Shown: positions 8,241 to 15,814, counted from the stretch's first letter. The stretch is 38,460 bases of DNA from a bacterium (GCA_024641325.1 JAHEDJ010000022.1:5212-43671); one strand, 5' to 3'. Notes: generated from the letters alone by a model not told the origin. Numbers and translations are program-made.

Positions 8241-8489
8241 TCAGCCGGCCATCCAGGAGTCGTGGATCTCAACTGTCTGGACTGCTCCCGGTACGTGCAT
8301 CCACGAGTCGTGGATCTCGGCGGGCTCCGAGTCGAGCAATACCATTGCCACAAACACCGCGGCGGTAATAGCCAGAACCGCCACAAGGAGAATGGCCAGA
8401 CTCCGCAGCGGAGAGGGGACTTCGTGTGGTGGGATCGTTTCCCGAACCGGTGCCGACGTCTCGGCAGGAGCATGATGCAGGAGCGTCAT
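8241..8489 (-). CDS. Tiny single-pass membrane protein with duplicated EIHDSWM peptide
   Basis: 82 residues from the ATG at 8489, which is preceded by a perfect AAGGAGG (8495-8501) with a 5-nt spacer; this decides the start over an in-frame ATG 21 nt upstream. Residues 1-28 are hydrophilic and Pro-rich. One transmembrane helix follows (SLAILLVAVLAITAAVFVAMVLL), and then a short outer tail carries EIHDSWM twice at a 16-residue period and ends in AG. No family recognised. The strong ribosome site and good hydrophobic helix make it a convincing gene. Possible roles for the tail (metal or partner binding via His, Asp and Trp) are speculation. Confidence 0.72.
   Translation of the reverse strand: MTLLHHAPAETSAPVRETIPPHEVPSPLRSLAILLVAVLAITAAVFVAMVLLDSEPAEIHDSWMHVPGAVQTVEIHDSWMAG
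8250..8318. repeat. Near-identical 21-bp direct repeat inside the tiny membrane gene
   Basis: Two 21-bp copies (8250-8270 and 8298-8318) differ at one base and are 48 bp apart. That is exactly 16 codons, so the duplication is in frame and encodes the repeated EIHDSWM peptide. Confidence 0.85.
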
Positions 8490-8934
8490 TACGCCCTCCT
8501 TCCGACCCATTCCGAAGGCGGATCAGAACGCTTGGCCGAGCTCCATCGGGCAGCTTCCACATGCGGAACGGGCCTGCATTCAGCATCGCGCCGCTGTTAC
8601 GAGGGGGCAAGGGTTTTGCACAGAATCGGGCAATGAATCGCGTAACCACCCCCGGGCGCTCGGCCCGGGGGTGGCAGGGAGTCGGCTCAGGATGCGCCGA
8701 TGAGCAAATCACGTCGGGCGGGTCGCAGGTGGATTTGCCGTCGCAACGTTGTTCGGGACATCCGGTGGGGTGTTCGCTTTGCAGTTCCACCGTCGTATCT
8801 GGAGTGTAGAACTGCTCCTGGAGCGCCTTCATCTGGGTGGTGGTCAGCGGATATATCGATGTCTCCTTGGTTGTTCGTTCACACTTGCAACGTACGACCC
8901 ATTGGGAGACTGCGCATCGGGGGCGCTTCCCCAT
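8269..8934 (-). CDS. Possible Cys-rich protein; open frame, end uncertain
   Basis: An open frame begins at ATG 8934, 17 nt past the stop of the LuxR-type remnant. The first ~105 residues look coding: the third codon position is G/C-rich and there are eight cysteines (RPRC, RCKC, TGCPEQRCDGKSTC, VIC, TPC) plus a helix TTTQMKALQEQF. After about residue 110 the frame runs through the hairpin at 8646-8674 and then over the small membrane gene in another frame, where it is almost certainly not coding. Either a short Cys-rich protein has lost its stop, or the whole frame is chance. No family recognised. Confidence 0.28.
   Translation of the reverse strand: MGKRPRCAVSQWVVRCKCERTTKETSIYPLTTTQMKALQEQFYTPDTTVELQSEHPTGCPEQRCDGKSTCDPPDVICSSAHPEPTPCHPRAERPGVVTRFIARFCAKPLPPRNSGAMLNAGPFRMWKLPDGARPSVLIRLRNGSEGGRNDAPASCSCRDVGTGSGNDPTTRSPLSAAESGHSPCGGSGYYRRGVCGNGIARLGARRDPRLVDARTGSSPDS
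8646..8674. terminator. 12-bp GC-rich perfect hairpin
   Basis: CCACCCCCGGGC (8646-8657) pairs with GCCCGGGGGTGG (8663-8674) around a 5-nt loop. No T-run on either side. It lies in the otherwise gene-poor stretch 8511-8951 and may be a terminator for minus-strand transcription through the LuxR remnant and the Cys-rich frame. Confidence 0.45.
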
Positions 8935-8951
8935 CTTGTCTGAAGACTTCC

Positions 8952-9092
8952 CTATGTTGGGAAGATATTCAGGCGTCGAGCGTGATCGGCAGCCTCGTGT
9001 CTGGACGACACGCCGAACTTCGAGAGAATCGCCGAAACGTGATGCCCGACCGTTTTCGGTGAGACCCGATGGGCGGCGACTCCTGCGGGGCG
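8952..9092 (-). pseudogene. C-terminal DNA-binding half of a LuxR-type regulator, truncated
   Basis: Reading the minus strand from about 9092 to the TAG at 8952-8954 gives about 46 residues that match the recognition part of a LuxR/GerE helix-turn-helix: RVSPKTVGHHVSAILSKFGV followed by SSRHEAADHARRLNIF. The pattern SPKTVxHHVSAILxKxGVxSRxEA is that of large LuxR-family regulators. Upstream in this frame there is no receptor domain, no first half of the HTH (the usual LTxREREVL and NREIA part is missing), no start codon, and a TGA at 9132-9134. It is therefore a decayed remnant, antisense to the leader of the crotonase gene. I am confident of the homology and less sure of the exact ends. Confidence 0.65.
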
Positions 9093-9123
9093 ACCGTGCG
9101 AGGATGGCCCCGAGGAGGTGAGT

Positions 9124-9864
9124 ATGCCGGTTCACTACGAACTGCGAGAGCGGGTCGCGTTGATCACTCTCGAGAGGCGGGACCGACGAAACGCTGTGAA
9201 CAAGGAAGCTGCCGATAGATTGCGGGAGGCCTGGCAGCATTTCGATTCCGACGGTGGGGCCGATGTGGCCGTCTTCAGCGGAGCCGATGGTGTCTTTTCC
9301 GCCGGAGCCGATCTCAAGGACTTCGATCTGGTCGATCATCCGGATGGGTTCCTCGGGTTCACCCGGATGGTCGTTTCGAAACCGACGATCGCCGCGGTCG
9401 AGGGGTACTGCGTCGCCGGGGGGCTCGAAATGGCTCTGTGGTGTGATCTCCGGGTGGCGGGTGATGGGTCCGTATTCGGGTGTTTCGAGCGACGGTTCGG
9501 TGTGCCCCTGGTCGATGGGGGCACGCAGCGTCTGCCGCGACTGATCGGAACGTCGCGCGCTCTTGACATGATCTTGACCGGCAGGCCCGTCGATGCAGAT
9601 GAGGCACATCAGATCGGCCTCGCCGATAGGGTCGTTCCTGCCGGGTCGGCGCTCACGGCCGCGGTCGAGATCGCTTCCGCGATTGCATCGTTTCCGCAGG
9701 AGACCGTTCGCTCCGACCGGATGGCACTACTCGAAGGGCTCGGGAGGCCGATTGTCGAAGGGCTCGAGATCGAGCGTCGCTACGGACTGGGTGTTCTGAA
9801 AGTTGCGACCGAAGGTGCCGCCCGATTCGCCGGCGGTGCAGGGCGGCGGGGCGTCGACCTCTAG
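9124..9864 (+). CDS. Enoyl-CoA hydratase/isomerase family protein (crotonase)
   Basis: 246 residues from ATG 9124, chosen over GTG 9118 because GAGGAGG (9112-9118) lies 5 nt before the ATG. It is a crotonase-fold acyl-CoA enzyme. The first oxyanion-hole segment is FSGADGVFSAGADLKDF and the second is VAGGLEMALWCDLRVA; GGTQRLPRLIG follows. In classical hydratases two Glu residues act. Here the first-position Glu is present (CFERRFG), while the second site reads ALDMIL, with Asp instead of Glu by my alignment, so simple hydratase activity is uncertain. It ends 7 nt before the convergent FabH gene. Confidence 0.88.
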   Translation: MPVHYELRERVALITLERRDRRNAVNKEAADRLREAWQHFDSDGGADVAVFSGADGVFSAGADLKDFDLVDHPDGFLGFTRMVVSKPTIAAVEGYCVAGGLEMALWCDLRVAGDGSVFGCFERRFGVPLVDGGTQRLPRLIGTSRALDMILTGRPVDADEAHQIGLADRVVPAGSALTAAVEIASAIASFPQETVRSDRMALLEGLGRPIVEGLEIERRYGLGVLKVATEGAARFAGGAGRRGVDL

Positions 9865-9871
9865 AGACGAC

Positions 9872-10882
9872 TTACCAACGGATCAGCATCGATCCCCAGG
9901 TGAACCCGCTTCCAAAGGCGGCGCACGCCACCAGCATTCCCGGCTGCAAGGTGCCATCCTCCACAGCCTCTTTCATCCCAAGCGGAATTGTGGCTGCCGT
10001 AGTGTTCCCGAACTTCTGGATCGTGTTGTATACCTTCCCGGCGGGAATCTGGAGACGCTGGGCCACGGCTTCGTTGATCCGCAAGTTGGCCTGATGGAAG
10101 AAGAACAGATCAACGTCGTCGATCGTCACTTCGTTGGCGGCGAGCGCGTCGTGGATGCCTTCACTCATCCGTTTCACGGCATTGACGTAGACCGCTCTGC
10201 CGTTCATCTTGGGGTACTGATCCCCGCGATCGAGGTGTGCATGTGTGACCAGTCCATCCGGATGGGCCATGCCGGGGGAGGAGAGCCACAACGCGTCGGC
10301 CCCCGAGCCGTCTGCGTGGAGGTGAGTCGAAAAGACCTGGGAATCATCGGTGCTCTCTACGTCGGTTGCCTCCATCACGATTGCACCGGCGCCGTCGCCG
10401 AACAGCACGGTCACGTCGCGTCCCGCATCAGTTTTGTCGAGTCCCTTGGAGTGGATCTCCGATCCGATGACCAGCACCTTCTCGTACATGCCGGTGCGGA
10501 TGAACTGGTCGGCGATCGAGGTCCCGTAAATGAAGCCCGTGCACTGCTGGCGGATGTCGAGGGCCGGTATTTCGCTGATGCCCATCTTCGCCTGGAGGAA
10601 GCACGCCGTCCCGGGAAAGAAGTGGTCCGGGCTGAGGGTGGCGACGAGCAGGAGGTCGATGTCCTCCTTGGCAACATTCGCAGCCGTGAGGGCCGCGTTG
10701 GCTGCCTCGAGGGCAAAACCGGAGGGCGAATCGTCCGGACCGGCCCAATGTCGCTGCTGAATCCCCGTTCGTTCGACGATCCACTCGTCGGAGGTATCCA
10801 TCATTGCGGCGAGATCGTGGTTCGTCACGACCCGCGATGGAACGAATCCGCCGACTCCCGTGATCCTGGATCGAACCGCCAC
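9872..10882 (-). CDS. fabH: 3-oxoacyl-ACP synthase III (KAS III)
   Basis: 336 residues from a GTG at 10882, chosen because GGAGG (10889-10893) lies 6 nt upstream; an in-frame ATG at 10912 has no such site and adds 10 residues that do not fit the family. The enzyme condenses a short acyl-CoA with malonyl-ACP to start fatty-acid synthesis. The full triad is present: Cys114 in RQQCTGFIYG, His263 in FFFHQANLRI and Asn293 in FGNTTAATIP. TSDEWIVERTGIQQRH near the N terminus and the terminal AAFGSGFTWGSMLIRW are also typical. It is a clean FabH, useful as an internal contrast to the unusual KAS III-like protein at 24713. It is not in an obvious fab operon. Confidence 0.92.
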   Translation of the reverse strand: MAVRSRITGVGGFVPSRVVTNHDLAAMMDTSDEWIVERTGIQQRHWAGPDDSPSGFALEAANAALTAANVAKEDIDLLLVATLSPDHFFPGTACFLQAKMGISEIPALDIRQQCTGFIYGTSIADQFIRTGMYEKVLVIGSEIHSKGLDKTDAGRDVTVLFGDGAGAIVMEATDVESTDDSQVFSTHLHADGSGADALWLSSPGMAHPDGLVTHAHLDRGDQYPKMNGRAVYVNAVKRMSEGIHDALAANEVTIDDVDLFFFHQANLRINEAVAQRLQIPAGKVYNTIQKFGNTTAATIPLGMKEAVEDGTLQPGMLVACAAFGSGFTWGSMLIRW

Positions 10883-10946
10883 GTTGTGCCTCCGATGGTT
10901 GGTAGGGGCCATCGTAGGCCGAGGGCAGGCGAGCTATCGTCCCTGA

Positions 10947-10970
10947 CGCAATTCGCGATTCGCAATTCGC
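10947..10970. repeat. Heptad array CGC-AATT/GATT, 3 units
   Basis: CGCAATT, CGCGATT and CGCAATT follow each other at 10947-10967 and then CGC. The array lies between the ABC permease (minus, ends 10995) and fabH. It has the same unit order as the GGCAATT/GGCGATT/GGCAATT array at 38193, with G replaced by C at the first position of each unit. Confidence 0.7.
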
Positions 10971-10994
10971 CTCGGCCGCCCGAGGTGCACTCTC

Positions 10995-12182
10995 CTACTG
11001 GCCCGCAGCCTTCCAGGCATCGCGCAGCCTCACCTTGGCGCCGATCTTGAGGATCGAGCCCTTGTAGATCCGGCCGCCGAGCCTGATGAGCAGGTAGGTC
11101 GCGCTCAGGACTAACCCGATGGAAACCAGCAGCTCCCAAAGCGGTACGTCCGTCACCGCAGCCCTGATCGGCATCACTAGGGGTGACAGCGGAGGAACGA
11201 TCGAGGCGATCGTTGAAATGGCGCTGTCCGGGTGCTCGGGCGTCGTAAGTGAGATGAAATAGCCGGGCAGGAGCAACATGGCAGGAAGCATTGCAACGCT
11301 TTGGGCATCCTCTTGCCTCGAAACCGTTGCTCCGAGAGCCGCGTAGGCGACCGAGAAGAATGCGAAGCCGATGAGATACCAGAAGACTATCGACAAGAGG
11401 ACCCGAAGGCTCAACGCACCGAGATCGACGTCGGCGATATCGAACAGGCTGACGGTGAAGAGGGCGGCCGCGCCCATTATCAGGAGCTGCGCCAGCCCGA
11501 GTATTCCGATTCCCAGTACCTTTCCCGCGAGAAGTTCGTGCGGGCGCACACGGGAGAGCACCACTTCAACGACGCGTGACGACTTCTCTTCCATTACCCC
11601 CATCATCACGAACTGTCCGAACAACAGAATCGAGATATAGAGGATGATTGCGCCGGCGAAGGCAGCCACCTGTTTGGGGCCTGCCTCCGGATCGGGGTCG
11701 TTGAGCGTTCGGGAGCCGGGTGGCGACGGATTGAGGAGCGAGGCGGCTTCTTCGGCGGTCAGGCCAAGATCGGCGATGACTTGCCGGCGGTCGATTCCTT
11801 GCACGGCGGCTGTGACAATCGAAGCGAGCTGCAAGGACGGTTCCTCGTTCCACACGAGCTCTGCACCGCCGACGATCAGAACATCCGCACTACCCGACTC
11901 AACCGCGGCCTCGCCTTCTTCGAGAGCAACATAGGAGGTGACCTTGACTGCCCGATCGAATGCTCCAGCGGAAGCAGCCAGCGCTTCGCGGAGCCCCTCC
12001 GGCTGCAAGCCAACTGCCCCGATGTCGTAGGGTGCCGGATCGCGCATCTCGAATGCCATAAGGGGCCCGACCGCGGCAACCAGACCGATTATCACAACCA
12101 TGGAGATGAGGAATGCCCGGCTCTTGGCTCGTTGCATGAAGTCTCGATAGGCGACCAGAAGGATGTGGCGGAGCGTGTTCAT
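10995..12182 (-). CDS. ABC-2 type exporter permease (NatB-like)
   Basis: 395 residues from ATG 12182, which overlaps the stop of the ATPase gene as ATGA; the open frame continues upstream but that part is antisense-like. The N-terminal helix (SRAFLISMVVIIGLVAAVGPLMAF) is followed by a large extracytoplasmic domain (about 45-190). Five more hydrophobic helices come after, including IILYISILLFGQFVMMGVMEEKSSRVVEVVLS, whose MEEKSSRVVEV signature is typical of NatB/YhaP-type permeases. It forms an exporter with the ATPase just upstream. The substrate cannot be inferred; NatAB relatives export sodium or drugs. Confidence 0.88.
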   Translation of the reverse strand: MNTLRHILLVAYRDFMQRAKSRAFLISMVVIIGLVAAVGPLMAFEMRDPAPYDIGAVGLQPEGLREALAASAGAFDRAVKVTSYVALEEGEAAVESGSADVLIVGGAELVWNEEPSLQLASIVTAAVQGIDRRQVIADLGLTAEEAASLLNPSPPGSRTLNDPDPEAGPKQVAAFAGAIILYISILLFGQFVMMGVMEEKSSRVVEVVLSRVRPHELLAGKVLGIGILGLAQLLIMGAAALFTVSLFDIADVDLGALSLRVLLSIVFWYLIGFAFFSVAYAALGATVSRQEDAQSVAMLPAMLLLPGYFISLTTPEHPDSAISTIASIVPPLSPLVMPIRAAVTDVPLWELLVSIGLVLSATYLLIRLGGRIYKGSILKIGAKVRLRDAWKAAGQ

Positions 12183-13063
12183 CGGCGCACCGCCTCTCTG
12201 AAGATGTCGGACAACCTGGGAGGCTCGACGGAGAACCTGGTCACCGTCCCATCCGCCTGCGCCCGCTCGAGGAGTTGCTGAAGATCGATGTCCCGATCGA
12301 CCAGGTACCGGTTCTTGTCCCGCGCGTTGCCGGCAGATGAGGCGCCGGAGATCTGGGGATCCCACTCACGTCCGTCGACCGTCACTTCGAGGTGAAGATG
12401 CTCGGACTTGCTCTTCAGTCCTTCGAGGGTCCCGGAAACCATGACCCGGCCGCGATCGATGATGACCACGTCCTGGCAGACGTCTTCCACGAGATCGAGC
12501 TGGTGGCTTGAGAACACCACTCCCATGCCGGAGTCTGCGAGGCTGCGAAGGATGTCTGCCATCGCCTCGACACCGAGCGGGTCGAGGCCCGCGAACGGCT
12601 CATCGAGCACCGCCAGCCGGGGTTTGTGGACGAGAGAAGCGGCCAGCTGCACCCTCTGCTGGTTGCCGTGCGAGAGCTCCTCCAGCTTGGAGAGGGAGCG
12701 GTCCGCCAGGCCGAGCTGACCGAGCCAGGTGGCCGCCTCTGTGGCAGCCTCAACCCTTCCCAGCCCGGACAGGCGCCCGAAGTAGGCGAGTTGTTCGCCG
12801 ATCTTCATCTTGGGGTAGAGGCCGCGCTCTTCCGGCATATACCCGAAACGGATGCGGTCGTCGTGATCGACCGGCTTGCCGTTCCACGTGACGGTCCCTG
12901 CGTCGGGGTTGACCAATCCGAAGACGCAACGCATTGCAGTCGTCTTGCCTGCGCCGTTTGGACCGAGGAAACCGACGATCCGTCCGGGTTCAACGTCGAA
13001 ACCGGCGCCGTCGAGAGCGACAACCTCTCCGAAACTCTTGTGCAGGCCGACGAGCGAAAGCAA
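12179..13063 (-). CDS. ABC exporter ATP-binding protein (NatA-like)
   Basis: About 294 residues. Walker A is GPNGAGKTT, the signature is LSHGNQQRVQLAASL (a variant of LSGGQ), Walker B is LAVLDEPFAGLDP, and the switch His lies in FSSHQLDLVE. A 70-residue C-terminal domain follows. PEERGLYPKMKIGEQLAYF is characteristic of NatA/YhaQ-type exporters. I chose TTG 13063 because GGAGG (13069-13073) lies 5 nt upstream; GTG at 13066 or 13069 is too close to that site. The downstream permease overlaps by 4 nt. The upstream side is divergent with a second ABC system. Confidence 0.9.
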   Translation of the reverse strand: MLSLVGLHKSFGEVVALDGAGFDVEPGRIVGFLGPNGAGKTTAMRCVFGLVNPDAGTVTWNGKPVDHDDRIRFGYMPEERGLYPKMKIGEQLAYFGRLSGLGRVEAATEAATWLGQLGLADRSLSKLEELSHGNQQRVQLAASLVHKPRLAVLDEPFAGLDPLGVEAMADILRSLADSGMGVVFSSHQLDLVEDVCQDVVIIDRGRVMVSGTLEGLKSKSEHLHLEVTVDGREWDPQISGASSAGNARDKNRYLVDRDIDLQQLLERAQADGTVTRFSVEPPRLSDIFREAVRR

Positions 13064-13128
13064 CACCACCTCCGGTCACTCAACCAAGCAACTGTTGCAC
13101 ATTCTCGTCCTTCACCCCAGAGTCGGCG

Positions 13129-13154
13129 GGGCCGTTCCGGAGGCCAAACGGCCC
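13129..13154. other. Inverted repeat GGGCCGTT / AACGGCCC
   Basis: An 8-bp perfect inverted repeat with a 10-nt loop in the intergenic space between two divergent ABC operons. It may be an operator or a leader hairpin; nothing else identifies it. Confidence 0.3.
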
Positions 13155-13185
13155 TACGACAGAGGAGTAGGGTCGGGAACAGGGC

Positions 13186-13225
13186 TTGACTGTCTACCGT
13201 CTGTATGACATCATAATGACATCAT
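13186..13225 (+). promoter_or_regulatory. Promoter plus tandem ATGACATCAT repeat over the start codon
   Basis: TTGACT (13186-13191) is followed 17 nt later by CATCAT (13209-13214), a plausible -35/-10 pair that would start transcription almost at the ATG. ATGACATCAT occurs at 13205-13214 and again at 13216-13225, an 11-bp period, with the second copy covering the start codon at 13224. The stretch is sharply A/T-rich compared with its surroundings. A regulator bound to the repeats would block the -10 box and start. Confidence 0.5.
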
Positions 13226-14195
13226 GATAATGTCTATAACACCCAACTCCGGGACCCGCTCAGACTGGGCGTTTCAGGCTGAGAACGTGACCAAGACGTA
13301 CGACGGTGAAGTATTCGCCAACGATGCGATCACGATCGAGGTGGAACCGGGAGAGGTCTACGGATTGCTCGGCCCGAATGGCGCCGGCAAGACCACATTC
13401 GTTAAGCAAGTCATCGGCCTCCTCAAGCCCACCTCCGGATCCATCAGGGTCGGCCCGTACGACCTGGTGGAGGATCCCGATGTTGCCCGCCAGCTCTGTT
13501 CATACCTTCCACAGGCACAGATGCCCATCCAGTCTTTCAAGATGCATGAGGCAGTACATATCACCGGGCTCATTCGCGGCGGCCCTTCCGACGCGGTTCG
13601 GGCGCGTGGCGACGCTCTGATCGAGGCACTGGATCTGACCGAGTGGCGGGACACCCTGGGGCACAAGCTCTCCGGCGGTGTCCGGCGGTTGGTCGGTTTC
13701 ATCATGACGACGGTGTGGCCGGGCAAGATCGTGATTCTCGATGAACCAACCAACGACGTCGATCCGCGCAGGCGCCGGTTGCTGTGGGACCAAATCCGCC
13801 TGCTGGGCAGCGACGGAGCGGCAGTCTTCCTCGTGACGCACAACGTCCTCGAGGCCGAGAAGGCGGTCGATCGGCTGGCCATCATCAACGAGGGAAGACT
13901 GATAGCCCAGGGCACACCATCGTCTCTGAAGTTGGATGATCGAGGCAGGCTACGCCTGCAGCTGATGCTCCGGCCCGGCAACGGAATCCCCGAACTTCCA
14001 GGTCTGGTTCAGCATCACGCCCGGGTGGGCAACAACTTGATGATGGTCATCGACGAAACGGATGCCGGCGCCGGGATTGCCTGGGCGCAGCAGATGATGG
14101 AGGCGGAAGTCGCCGAGGAGTATGCACTCGGGGCGACCACCCTGGAAGATGTCTACATCCGGCTCACCGGTCGGACGTCGCAGGACGACTCGTGA
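13224..14195 (+). CDS. ABC exporter ATP-binding protein
   Basis: 323 residues. Walker A is GPNGAGKTT, the signature is LSGGVRRLVGF, Walker B is IVILDEPTNDVDPRRR, and the H-loop is LVTHNVLEAE. A C-terminal extension (about 230-323) resembles DrrA/NodI-type drug or lipid exporters. An ATG at 13230 is a possible alternative start; neither has a Shine-Dalgarno, matching the near-leaderless promoter. It is the first of three overlapping genes: its stop overlaps the GTG of the first permease by 4 nt. The AT-rich repeat at its start suggests regulated expression. Confidence 0.9.
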   Translation: MIMSITPNSGTRSDWAFQAENVTKTYDGEVFANDAITIEVEPGEVYGLLGPNGAGKTTFVKQVIGLLKPTSGSIRVGPYDLVEDPDVARQLCSYLPQAQMPIQSFKMHEAVHITGLIRGGPSDAVRARGDALIEALDLTEWRDTLGHKLSGGVRRLVGFIMTTVWPGKIVILDEPTNDVDPRRRRLLWDQIRLLGSDGAAVFLVTHNVLEAEKAVDRLAIINEGRLIAQGTPSSLKLDDRGRLRLQLMLRPGNGIPELPGLVQHHARVGNNLMMVIDETDAGAGIAWAQQMMEAEVAEEYALGATTLEDVYIRLTGRTSQDDS

Positions 14196-14977
14196 ATACC
14201 TCCTCAACCCTGACCCTTCCGGGCAAACGGGAGGGTGTGGGCCACTGGCTGCACAGCTATATAGCCATGTTGCGCTGGCAACTCACCGACATGCGCCTAC
14301 TGCTCCCGATGACGATGATGGTGCAGCTTCTCTCCGGCGTTGGGCTGGTGCTGGGATTCGGGCTCCTGATTGCGGACATGACGGAACGGGCCGCTCTCTT
14401 CTTGTCGACCGGAGCCGTAGTCGTCACGCTCATCATCGTCGGCGTCATAATGGGCCCGCAGCTGATTGCCCAGGAGAAGAGCGCAGGCTCCTACGACTTC
14501 ATGTGGTCGTTGCCTGTTCCACGCTCATCGGCATCGGCTGCATGGGTCACCCTCAACCTCTTCATTGCCCTCCCTGCCATGTTCGGAGCGCTGGTGGCAG
14601 CCGTTTGGCGCTACGACGTGACATTCGACCTCTCGCTGATGGTCATTCCGGCCGTCGCTCTCACGCTGCTGACCGGGACTCTGCTCGGGTATGCGCTCGC
14701 CCACGGTATCCCCAAACCAGACATCACTCAGCTGATCTCGCAGTTGCTCATCTTTGTGATCTTCGGTTTTGCGCCGATCAGCTATCCGATCGAGAACCTC
14801 CCGGTATGGCTGGCCGAGGTGAATCAGTATCTGCCTTTCTACCCGATGGCCAACGTGGTGCGCGACTCGCTTACGAACGGCCTGGTTGCCGACGTCGGGC
14901 GGTCGTATGTTGTTTTGGGAGTCTGGGGCGTGTTGTCCATGGCGATCGTCGGCGCGGTACTGGGGAGGCGCAAGTGA
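14192..14977 (+). CDS. ABC-2 type permease, first of a pair
   Basis: 261 residues from a GTG that overlaps the ATPase stop (GTGA). About six transmembrane helices, with no large outer domain. The conserved middle motif is EKSAGSYDFMWSLPVPRSSASAAW, followed by GYALAHGIPKPDITQLISQLLIFVIFGFAPISYPIENLPVWL and a terminal VLGRRK. It is clearly a sister of the next gene (same DFxWSLPVPR motif, same length, same ending), so the two probably form a heterodimeric channel driven by the ATPase at 13224. Substrate unknown. Confidence 0.88.
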   Translation: MNTSSTLTLPGKREGVGHWLHSYIAMLRWQLTDMRLLLPMTMMVQLLSGVGLVLGFGLLIADMTERAALFLSTGAVVVTLIIVGVIMGPQLIAQEKSAGSYDFMWSLPVPRSSASAAWVTLNLFIALPAMFGALVAAVWRYDVTFDLSLMVIPAVALTLLTGTLLGYALAHGIPKPDITQLISQLLIFVIFGFAPISYPIENLPVWLAEVNQYLPFYPMANVVRDSLTNGLVADVGRSYVVLGVWGVLSMAIVGAVLGRRK

Positions 14978-15753
14978 ACGCGCCGGCTGAGGCTCCGGTA
15001 GTTCGTTCCGGCTCCTCTTACTGGGTCAACAGCTACCTAGCAATGGTTCGTTTCGAGCTGATCAACTTGAGGACCTTCCTCGCGTTTGCCTTCGTCATTC
15101 AGATCATGACCGGAGCCGGGATGGCCTATCTCTACGGCTTCTACCTGGGTGACGTTCCTGAGACCGCCCGGTTGTTCATCGTGACCGGGATTCCCGCACT
15201 GGCATTGGTTCCAATCGGGCTAGTGATGGTTCCCAACTCGATCATGATTCACAAGATCGGCGACACCTATGACTTCGTGTGGTCCCTACCGGTGCCGCGC
15301 ATGACATCCGCAGCCGCCACGTTCACAGTTTTCACCGGTCTGGCTGTGCCGGGGACGCTGATCGCACTGCTCGTTGCCGACCTCTATTACAGCGTGGATC
15401 TCGTCTGGTCCTGGTTGTTGATTCCCGCGGTTCTCTTGACTTCGCTGATGGCGACCTCCGTTGGCTTCGCGATGGCACACGCGATTCCCGAGCCGCGCTT
15501 CACCAATCTGCTCACGAACATCATCATGTTCCTGGCAATCCTGTTTGCTCCGATCGTGGTGCCAATCGCCCAGTTTCCGGAGTGGTGGGCCTCGGTGCAT
15601 CGGGTGTTGCCGTTCTATCACATGGCCCAGGTCCTGAGGGACTCACTCTCGACCGGCCTCGTGGAATCCGTCGGTACATCCTGGATGATTCTCGGCGCGT
15701 GGACGCTCGGGGCCTGGCTCCTGGCCGCGTGGGTGGTGGGCCGAAGGAAGTAG
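14974..15753 (+). CDS. ABC-2 type permease, second of a pair
   Basis: 259 residues from a GTG at 14974 that overlaps the stop of the preceding permease by 4 nt. Six hydrophobic segments, the motif DTYDFVWSLPVPRMTSAA, then GFAMAHAIPEPRFTNLLTNIIMFLAILFAPIVVPIAQFPEWW and ending VVGRRK. Homologous along its length to the previous protein, hence an ancient tandem duplication. The same frame is open upstream across the first permease to about 14122, but that part does not resemble a protein and the overlap plus homology fix the start here. Confidence 0.87.
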   Translation: MNAPAEAPVVRSGSSYWVNSYLAMVRFELINLRTFLAFAFVIQIMTGAGMAYLYGFYLGDVPETARLFIVTGIPALALVPIGLVMVPNSIMIHKIGDTYDFVWSLPVPRMTSAAATFTVFTGLAVPGTLIALLVADLYYSVDLVWSWLLIPAVLLTSLMATSVGFAMAHAIPEPRFTNLLTNIIMFLAILFAPIVVPIAQFPEWWASVHRVLPFYHMAQVLRDSLSTGLVESVGTSWMILGAWTLGAWLLAAWVVGRRK

Positions 15754-15784
15754 CCCTTCCAGTTTCCCTCGCCGGGATCCAAAT

Positions 15785-15805
15785 GCCAGTTGCCAATTGC
15801 CTAGT
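15785..15805. repeat. Heptad array GCC-N4, 3 units
   Basis: GCCAGTT, GCCAATT and GCCTAGT are adjacent (15785-15805). On the other strand this is the GGC-N4 pattern seen at 10947, 30836, 35626 and 38193. It fills the gap between the ABC permease and the MMPL gene. Confidence 0.55.
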
Positions 15806-15814
15806 CTGCGTTTC

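Noticed and set aside
8935-9609. Upstream continuation of the Cys-rich open frame
   Set aside because: It runs antisense to the crotonase gene and over the LuxR remnant in a different frame, with no protein-like features.
9803-11050. 415-codon plus-strand open frame antisense to fabH
   Set aside because: The minus strand carries an intact FabH with full triad; the plus-strand translation resembles no protein and is a typical high-GC shadow.
14122-14973. Open frame continuous with and upstream of the second ABC permease
   Set aside because: It overlaps the first permease, which is clearly coding in another frame; the translated part is Arg/His/Pro-rich and has no family resemblance.
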